Below, piece after piece: positions 57,118 through 64,000 of a DNA stretch of 64,000 bases. The stretch's first letter is position 1; each line of letters starts with the position of its first letter. The position numbers and the translations under genes were made by a program. The stretch comes from Diphasiastrum complanatum (lineage: Eukaryota; Streptophyta; Lycopodiopsida; Lycopodiales; Lycopodiaceae), in assembly GCA_029204225.1 (NCBI GenBank), contig CM055108.1, positions 67,001 through 131,000 on the forward strand, given 5' to 3'. The notes beneath the pieces are model-generated. The model was not told the origin of the DNA and made no database searches. It worked only from the letters and a program-made list of their open reading frames with translations.

Positions 57118-57849
57118 TGTAAAGTTTTTAGCACGTGTGAACTTCACCACACACCCTACAGGATCTTACTGAGGTGTTGTGATTGCACAAGATTGATCAA
57201 AGTACAGCCTTGCTTAAAAAATCTAAGACAAGAGCACAATGGCATACATCTGATGAAAAAATCTAACTCTTCACTATGAGAAATGAATGTTAGAAATAAT
57301 TCTAAGTGTTTAGTATGAAAAAAAGAGGTTGCTCTCGGGTACAGAGAGAAAATCATACATAGAAAACTTGGGTAGAGAGAGAATGAGTCCAAAACACCAA
57401 AATCTCAATATTCACAATATGGCGAAAACATGCCCAACTTTTCCTACATGAGAGAGACTCAAATTCCTACAATGGAGTTGCATGGAAAGTCCACTTAACT
57501 GAACTAATTCACCTACCATAGATTCACATGTGTAACTGCATGCATGTATGTTGCATGTACTGCATGTCAGCTCATAAAACTGCCTAGACATGTGTAGATC
57601 ACAGAAACTACTTTGCATGTTGCATGCACTGATTGCATGTGGCTTGCATGCATACAGTAAAACTTTGCATGTTATCCAAACATCTGCATGTCATCATAAT
57701 TGAACCTATCTAACTCAAATCCGAGTTACACTAGAAGGATATGTGGTCAATTCACACTCCTTTTATGTACAACATGAAATCTAGTGAAAATCATCATGGA
57801 CATGACACCAAACTTGAGATAGGAAGATAATATTTTAATAATCTTCACA
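57118..57849 (-). repeat. Y 3' LTR (732 bp)
   Basis: Outer end mutated (TGTAAAG for TGTGAAG), inner end ATAATCTTCACA. Preceded on the minus strand by polypurine CAGGAGGAG at 57851-57860. Contains a dense TGCATG cluster. Confidence 0.9.
57537..57690. promoter_or_regulatory. TGCATG (RY-type) cluster in Y 3' LTR
   Basis: Ten TGCATG words in 154 bp (57537, 57541, 57552, 57561, 57614, 57621, 57634, 57645, 57666, 57685). TGCATG contains the RY core CATGCA/TGCATG recognised by B3-domain factors of the ABI3/FUS3 type. The cluster is also found in the 5' LTR. Function inferred. Confidence 0.6.
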
Positions 57850-60800
57850 CTCCTCCTGAAAATTTATGTTCCTATCAACATGGACTTCAAAAATTAGGCC
57901 AAGGTTAGACCTCATCTCCATAAAGACATTCTTGAGTAGAGGCTTGGTGATAAGATTTGCAACACAATCTGAAGATGAAACATGCTCCAATGAGATCTCT
58001 CTTCCAATGACTTTTTCTCTTACAAAATGATGAGCCACTTCAATATGCTTGCTCCTTGCATGAAAGATTGGATTATTTGCAAGAACCTAATTAGAAATGT
58101 TATCATTCTTGATAATTGGTAAATCTTCATCTGCATAACACTTTAGCTCAAAAGTAGCCTTTTGATTCATAAAACCTCCTTTGTTGTGGTTGTAAGAGAT
58201 TTGTATTCAGCTTCACAGGATGATAAGGAAATAGTTCTCCATATGGAATTTCCTGAGGATGGAAAGTGCATATCTACTTTGGCTTATAAATGCATGACCT
58301 TTTTAAAAATCTATTTCAAGGCCTAGAATGTAGTGAAGAACTCCTAAGTCTTGCTTAAACTCAGTACCAAGTGCATGCTTAGTTTCTTTAACTAACTTCT
58401 CATTGTTTCCACAAAGAATGATATCATCTACATAGATGAGAAGAATAATTACAAAGCTATCTACAAACTTGTAATACAGAGAAGGGTCATATTCACTTAG
58501 ACAAAATCCGAGTGATATGAGATAGGAATTGAGCCTTGCATACCAAGACCTTGGTGCCTGTTTCAGTCCATACAAACTTTTGAACAAAAGATAAACTTTT
58601 GATTCATCACCTTCCTTTACAAAACCTGGAGGCTACTCCATATAAATCTCCTCCTCAAGGTAACCATTGAGAAATGCATTAGAAACATCAAACTGGAACA
58701 TACTCCATTTGTGAAAACATGCAAGAGAGATGAGTATTCAAATTGTTACCATCTTTGCAACTAGTGCAAAGGTATCTTTATAATCAAGACCTTTCATCTG
58801 TGAGTAGCCTTTGGCGCAAAGTCCTGCTTTATACTTATTGATAGATCCATCATGATTATACTTTATTCTGAATACCCACTTACATCCGATCACATGCATG
58901 TTTTTGGGTGGCTCCACAAGCTCCCATGTGTTATTTGACATCAAGGCTTCAAATTCTTGGGTCATTGCTTCAACCCACTCCTTGGATTGAAAAGCTTCTT
59001 GGACATCCTTAGGCTCTTCATCTGATATAAAAAGTGCATGATAGGAAGTTTCACATTCCACTTGCCCTCCTTCTTCATCATATGTGAGCCTCCTTGGCTC
59101 AGATCTTGCTTGTGTAGATCTTCTTGGTGTGGTAGCTTGAATATGCTCCTCCTCAAGCCTCGGCCTCACCTCTTCTTGAACAACATCAAGATTGATGATT
59201 GATCTTGCATGAGTCTCCTTGATCTGTGCATCATCCAAGTTAAATTTCTGATCTTCATGAAAGATCACATCTCTACTAACAACATTTTTGTCAGTAGAGG
59301 ACAAATAAATCTTGTATGCTTTTTTAGTGGATGCATATTCTACAAAAATTCCTTTTACTGCACTAGGATCTTCCTTCTTCCTAGTTTCTAGAGGCACATG
59401 GAGAAAGCATACACAACCAAAAATCCTAAGATGATCTACCTTAGGCTTTTCCATATACAACATCTCAAATGGTGTCTTTCCTCCTATTGCAAGATTTGGA
59501 AGCCTATTACAAAGATAGTTTGCACATGCAACTGTCTCTCCCCAAAATTCTTTAGGCAGAGAAGCTTCCAGCCTAATGGCTTTTGCACATTCACACAAAG
59601 TTCTATTTTTTCTCTCAGCAACACCATTTTGCTGAGGAGTATATGAACAAGAGAACTCTCTTTGAATACCCTCTCTCTCACAAAAGTCTTTAAACTTATT
59701 GGAAGTGTATTCCCCTCCACTATCACTTCTTAAAGCTTTTAACTTGAAAGGAAAGTGCTTCTCTACATAAGGTTTGAAAGTAAGAAAAACATCATAAACC
59801 ATGGCTTTTGAAGACATCATATAGATCCAAGAATGTTTGTATAATCATCTACAAAAGAGACAAAGCAGTTGGCTCCTCTTTTGCTCTTGATTGATGAGAA
59901 ATGAACATCTGAGTGTACAACTTCAAATGGTTGCTTTGTCTTGATACTTGATCTAGGAAAAGGCCTTCTGTGTGACTTTGCCAGCACACAAGCTTCACAA
60001 GGTAGAAGCTCCTTTGACAGTGTCTTTGGTAGACCAACAACTTTTCCTTCTTTGACCATAGATTGCATGGCTTTGAAATTGGGATGACCCAATCTCTTGT
60101 GCCATAGATCCTCCTGTAGAACCTTGGTCTCATAAGCAATATCTAAAATATTAGCACTCTCCCTAGAATCTAGTTTGTACAACTTACCAATTCTAGATCC
60201 TCTAGCAATAACTTCATTTTCTCTTGAGATTATACACTTGTCAACTTGAAACTTGACATCCAATCCACTATCAAACAACTGTCCTACACTAATGAGATTC
60301 TTGGTCAATCTAGGTACATAGAGTACATCATGTAAGCAAAAAGATTTTGATGATGATGCATGCAATGGAATGCTACCTATTCCTTCAATCCCTACACTCT
60401 ACATCATTAGCAGTATAGATTGGTCTTTTTGCACCTAGATATGACATGAGATTAGTGAAAGAGTTCCTAGAACTAGACATATGGGAACTAGCCCCACTAT
60501 CTATCCACCATACTTCTTCATTCCTAAAAGAAAAAGATGAAAAAGTAGACATCATTAATGAATCCTCTCTTTCACTCTCTACGTCCTCACACTCATCCTC
60601 ATTAGCAAGGTTAGCTTGCTTAGATTGGTTCTTCTTCTTGAAACAATTTGATGCACAATGTCCTTTCTTGCCACAGAAAAAAGACTTGATCTTCTTCTTG
60701 CCACTGGATGTTGCACCTTGTGAGATCCTCACCACATTCTTTGGCTTTGTCCTTCTTGAAGTGTTGTTGTCCTTTGCCCTTGCCTCTTAAATTGTCTCTG

Positions 60801-61438
60801 ATGAAGAGTGCTTTGTCATCTCCACCATCTTTCAATGAAAGTCTGCTAATCCTCAGCATCTTGTTCTCTTGCCTACTTTCTTTAGCAATGAGAACACCTT
60901 ACAGTGTCTCCAAGGATGGAAGATCCTCCCTGACGGCATAAGTCTGCACAATATTGTCATACTCATCTCTAAGTCCATTTAGGACTACTTGAACAAGTTC
61001 AATGTTCTTAAGAGCATCACTAATACCAGCTAACTCTTGATGAAGATCCTTAACTCTCATGACATATGATGAAGCACTCTCATCTACTCTCTGATAACTT
61101 AGAAATATTTTGTTTCTAAGTGTAAGCAATCTAGAAGTATTTTTGATTTCATAGATTGTTTTTAGAGTATCCCAAGCTTCCTTGGCAGTGGTGCATGTAT
61201 TGATCTCTCTTAACACTTCATTGGTAACATTCATTTTTATATAATGAAGGGCAATTCTGGTTCTTTTGTGAAATGCTGCAACTTCATTAGGTGCAGCAGA
61301 TTCTTCTTTAGCTCCACTCACAATATCCATTAAATCCTGTAGAATCAACAATGATTCCATTATGATCTTCCACATTGCATAATTTGAAGATGTTAATCTC
61401 TCATTGTGCTTTAAGAAATGTGAACCAGATGAAGACAT
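57850..61438 (-). pseudogene. Y gag-pol, damaged
   Basis: From high to low coordinate: gag 61438-60740 (MSSSGSHFLKHNERLTSSNYAMWK, capsid helices), knuckle FFCGKKGHCASNC (about 60640-60680), protease WWIDSGASSHM (60490-60520), TKNLISVGQLFDSGLDV, WHKRLGHPNFKAMQ (60070), CEACVLAKSH, integrase HSDVHFSS (59900), a frameshift near 59818, RSDSGGEYTS (59725), TPQQNGVAERKNRTL, tail EYASTKKAYKIYLSS, RT from about 58960 to LLIYVDDIILCGNN (about 58425), ending with a stop in LGLEIDF (58303). The RT thumb and most of RNase H (expected D, E, D segment) are reduced to about 230 bp. Only the end MAHHFVREKV...LITKPLLKN (57835-58038) remains. A stop and frameshift also occur at about 60385 and 58737. Confidence 0.9.
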
Positions 61439-62202
61439 CTTCTTGGTGAGAAATTATAGTAATGATAAAAAAATGGAGCTGAAAGGATGTTGCTTGCTAT
61501 CCCAATCTAGGATCTAACACAGATGTTAATCAACCCTATGAAATCTAGCAACAGATGTGATAACAAATTCTCAATACAGAAAATCAATCTATCTTGAATT
61601 TGGATCTTGCTTCAGTCACAAAAGAATAAGCACATGCAAGCAAGAAGTCTATCTCTCCCACAAGTTTCAATGTACTGATAAACTCTCTAGGAACTTACTT
61701 TAAACTCAAACACAATAATATGTGTGAAATGAAAAGTCTAAGACCTCAAAATACTCACTTCTATCCAATTCTACTTAATTGACAATGAAAATTGATGAAA
61801 ATGGTGAAAAAGTCATATGTGTGCTCACTTTCACATATCCCACGAGTTGAGTACCCTCTCAAAATCTCTAATTGCCTAAAACTCTTCTAAAAATAAATCA
61901 AATTGATTTAGAAACAAGAGCAACACATTCTACTCTTCAATACCTATCTAACAAGCTATAGAACATCAAATTTGGATCATTCCTTGAGAAGTAGCACTCA
62001 TTAATGAGGGCTAATTTCACATGTGTGAGCTCTCTGTCCGTACAGAGCTCCGCTAGATCAGATCAGTCTTGATTTGATCCACAGATTGCTTGTTTCTCAG
62101 CGAGTTTGAATCCCTCTCCAAAATCCGAGTTCCTACAAGCAAAAACACTGATGATCTGATGTATACACCCTCACCTCTTCAAAGCATGAAGCTCTGATAC
62201 CA
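61439..62202 (-). other. Y leader and primer-binding site
   Basis: Untranslated leader without coding frames (61439-62190) and minus-strand PBS GCTCTGATACCA at 62191-62202, next to the 5' LTR. Confidence 0.85.
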
Positions 62203-62893
62203 TGTGAAGTTTTTAGCACATGTGAACTTCACCACACACCCTACAGGATCTTACTGAGGTGTTGTGATTGCACAAGATTGATCAAAGAACAGTATGCTTG
62301 AAAAATCTAAGGCAAGAGCACAATGGCATACATCTGATGAGAAATTCTCTCTCTTCACTATGAGAAATGAATGTCAGAAATAATTCTAAGTGTTCAGTAT
62401 GGGAAAAAGAGGCTGCTCTCGGGTACAGAGATAAAATCATACATAGAAAACTTGGGTAGAGAGAGAATGAGTCCAAAACACCAAAATCTCAAAATTCACA
62501 ATATGGAAAAACATGCCCAACTTCTCCTACATGACGGACTTGAATTCCTACAGTGGAGTTGCATGGAAAGTCCACTTAACTGAATCAATTCACCTGCCAT
62601 AGATCCACATACGTGACTGCATGCATGTATGTTGCATGTACTGCATGTCAACTCATAAAACTGCCTAGACATGTGTAGATCACAAAAACTACTTTGCATG
62701 TTGCATGCACTGATTGCATGTGGCTTGCATGCATACAATAAAACTCTGCATGCTATCTAAACATCTACATGTCACTAGAAGGATATGTGGTCAATTCACA
62801 CTCTTTTTATGTACAACATGAAATCTAGTGGAAATCATCATGGACAAGACCCCAAACTCGAGATAGGAAGATAGTATTTTAATAATCTTCACA
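62203..62893 (-). repeat. Y 5' LTR (691 bp)
   Basis: TGTGAAGTTTTTAGC...ATAATCTTCACA. TGCATG cluster at about 62619-62752 (nine copies or close variants). Lacks about 40 bp present in the 3' LTR at 57701-57740. Confidence 0.9.
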
Positions 62894-63463
62894 AAGGGTG
62901 TTAAGGTACATCTCGGCTACAAAAGACTTTGACAAAGTTTATGAAAGGACTAATATTTGTTTAAGAGCATATTCGGACTTAAGTTTTGTAGCTGACAAGA
63001 TGGATAGAAGATCCATAAGTGCATTTGCTACATTCTTATGTGGATGAGCCATATCTTGGCTTTCCAAAAAGCAAGATACCATCTCTCTTTCATCAACAGA
63101 ATCCGAGTATAAAGCTATGACAACAACAAAAAATGAGGTTCTTTGGCTTAAAAGGCTTTTGGAGGAGCTACATGTGATCAAGGATGAAGACATTCCATGC
63201 ACATATTGTGACAATCAAGTAGCTCAACAACTTGCAAACAATCCAGTCTTCCATGCTCGAACAAAGCACATTGAGATTTCACATCATTTCGTGAGGGAGA
63301 AAGTGCAAGCAAAGGAGATCAAGCTTGTTCATGTTTCATCATCAGATTGCATTGCTGATATACTCACCAAGGCATTGCCTAAAGATCCAATTGTAAATTT
63401 ATATTGGCTCTTGGAGTAATAGATAGATCTATGCTAGATCTACCAAGCTAGATTTTTGAGGAG
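62894..63463 (+). pseudogene. Copia X2, right part: RNase H end
   Basis: Continuation of X2 after Y: LRYISATKDFDKVYERTN, MDRRSISAFATFL (a stop at about 63044 where X1 has GAIS), WLSKKQDTISLSSTESEYKA (catalytic Glu present), CDNQVAQQLANNP, TKHIEISHHFVREKV, ADILTKALPKD, ending at 63419. The 3' tail carries the same polypurine stretch TTTTTGAGGAG as X1. Confidence 0.9.
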
Positions 63464-63627
63464 TGTGAAAATGCAAAAATCATGCTTGGTAGAGGCCAAA
63501 ATCTTGTATATAGGATAAACACACATGTGTGGAGCCTGTTCCCATGTGTGAAATTAGTGTACTTGCCATGTACCATAATCATATATGTTGTACATATGAT
63601 TTACTTTAAATTCTAGTGGCTAAAAAG
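63464..63627 (+). repeat. X2 3' LTR, truncated
   Basis: TGTGAAAATGCAAAAATCATGC matches the first 165 bp of the X1 LTRs, then is replaced by gypsy sequence near CTAGTGGCTAAAAAGG. Confidence 0.85.
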
Positions 63628-64000
63628 GGAACAATGACAATTGGTGAGATCCATTCGGTATGCTCGATCTCATAAATGAAATCGGCGTCCAAAAATCTCT
63701 GAAGTTCTTTCTTTATCAGATCCGCAACATTAGGATTACAGTGATAGAACTTTGTAACCTCTGGAATTGCATCAAGTACTAAAGGTATGGTATGTTCAAT
63801 TACTGACGTTGGAATACCCTTCAGATCTTGATAAGTCCATGCAAAGCAATCTTGATACTTAATAAGTAACATGCGGAGTGCTTGATACTGTTCAGGATTA
63901 AGTTGTGATCCAACTTGTACAATCTTTTATGGTTGTCCTGGTTCAGCAAGATTCATTGGCTGTGTCCTAGCTGGGCCATTGTAAACATCTTTTGAATCTG
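63628..64000 (-). pseudogene. Gypsy reverse transcriptase N-terminus (cut by window edge)
   Basis: Minus-strand frame running in from the right edge: QYQALRMLLIKYQDCFAW (about 63830-63890), DLKGIPTSVIEHTIPL, NPNVADLIKKELQRFLDADFIYEI, EWISPIVIVPF, the classic start of Ty3/gypsy RT (FAW...EH.I.L...KEL..L...I..S.W.SP.V.V). A stop lies near 63929. The frame ends where it meets the X2 LTR, so the catalytic part is lost. W could belong to the same group but nothing here proves it. Confidence 0.85.

Larger units (their letters stand above)
57118..62893 (-). mobile_element. Copia Y (5776 bp), nested in X2 RNase H
   Basis: Minus-strand element with LTRs 57118-57849 (3') and 62203-62893 (5'). The left host sequence ends GAGCAAAAAG and the right begins AAGGGTGTTAAGG. 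The undisturbed X1 reads GAGCAAAAAGGACGTTAAGG, so a 3-4 bp AAG duplication can be read. LTRs differ by about 40 bp of extra sequence (57701-57740 only) and several substitutions, so Y is older than Z. Internal gag-pol is damaged and part of RT/RNase H is deleted. Confidence 0.92.

Noticed and set aside
1-64000. rRNA, tRNA or organellar genes
   Set aside because: No recognisable rRNA or tRNA cloverleaf sequence was seen. The tRNA-like signals are only the 12-base primer-binding sites of the retroelements.

Overview
The window looks like a nuclear intergenic region of a land plant. The evidence is dense nested Ty1/copia LTR retrotransposons with TGGTATCAGAGC primer-binding sites (initiator-Met tRNA type), fragments of Ty3/gypsy elements, GT-AG introns, a plant-style ADPRM-like phosphoesterase gene and overall AT-rich sequence. 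I could not fix the species. A seedless plant (lycophyte or fern) is only a guess, and no rRNA, tRNA or CRISPR array was seen. Element names (A, B, R, Y2, W, X1 and so on) are local labels.

Layout. 1-1562: two copia fragments (A and B, minus strand) fused end to end. 1563-5020: unique block with an ADPRM-like gene (minus). 5021-7230: copia R, RT-RNase H plus a truncated LTR (plus). 7231-7807: gypsy gag scrap. 7808-15798: copia Y2 (minus), split by a 5.1 kb gypsy-type element W (9604-14714) that has gag only and an inverted half 3' LTR. 15941-24232: copia X1 (plus) with foreign copia fragments replacing its middle. 24233-25105: copia S. 25020-28305: block with a broken transposon-like gene. 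28378-35235: copia fragments T, Q and P (minus), with one inter-family chimera. 35750-38120: copia O (plus) with unusual Gly-Ser-Asn repeats.

38270-45046 is a patchwork: an almost perfect copy of 1563-5020, a 19-bp filler, then an inverted copy of 25020-28305. Copia Z (45047-51477), the only intact and young-looking element, sits at the right breakpoint of that patchwork. It has two 655-bp LTRs and one 1317-residue gag-pol frame. 52049-53353 is a spliced Ulp1-like cysteine-protease gene, probably of DNA-transposon origin. 55404-63627 is copia X2, interrupted inside its RNase H by copia Y (57118-62893, minus). The right edge is the start of a gypsy reverse transcriptase (minus).

Functionally nearly everything is selfish DNA in decay. 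The exceptions are Z, which could be active, the two ADPRM-like reading frames, which are full length but lack the GNH catalytic motif, and the Ulp1-like exons. The most interesting items are the patchwork duplication with its donors in the same window, the ADPRM motif loss, the inverted promoter half in the W 3' LTR, and dense regulatory-looking motifs in the copia LTRs.
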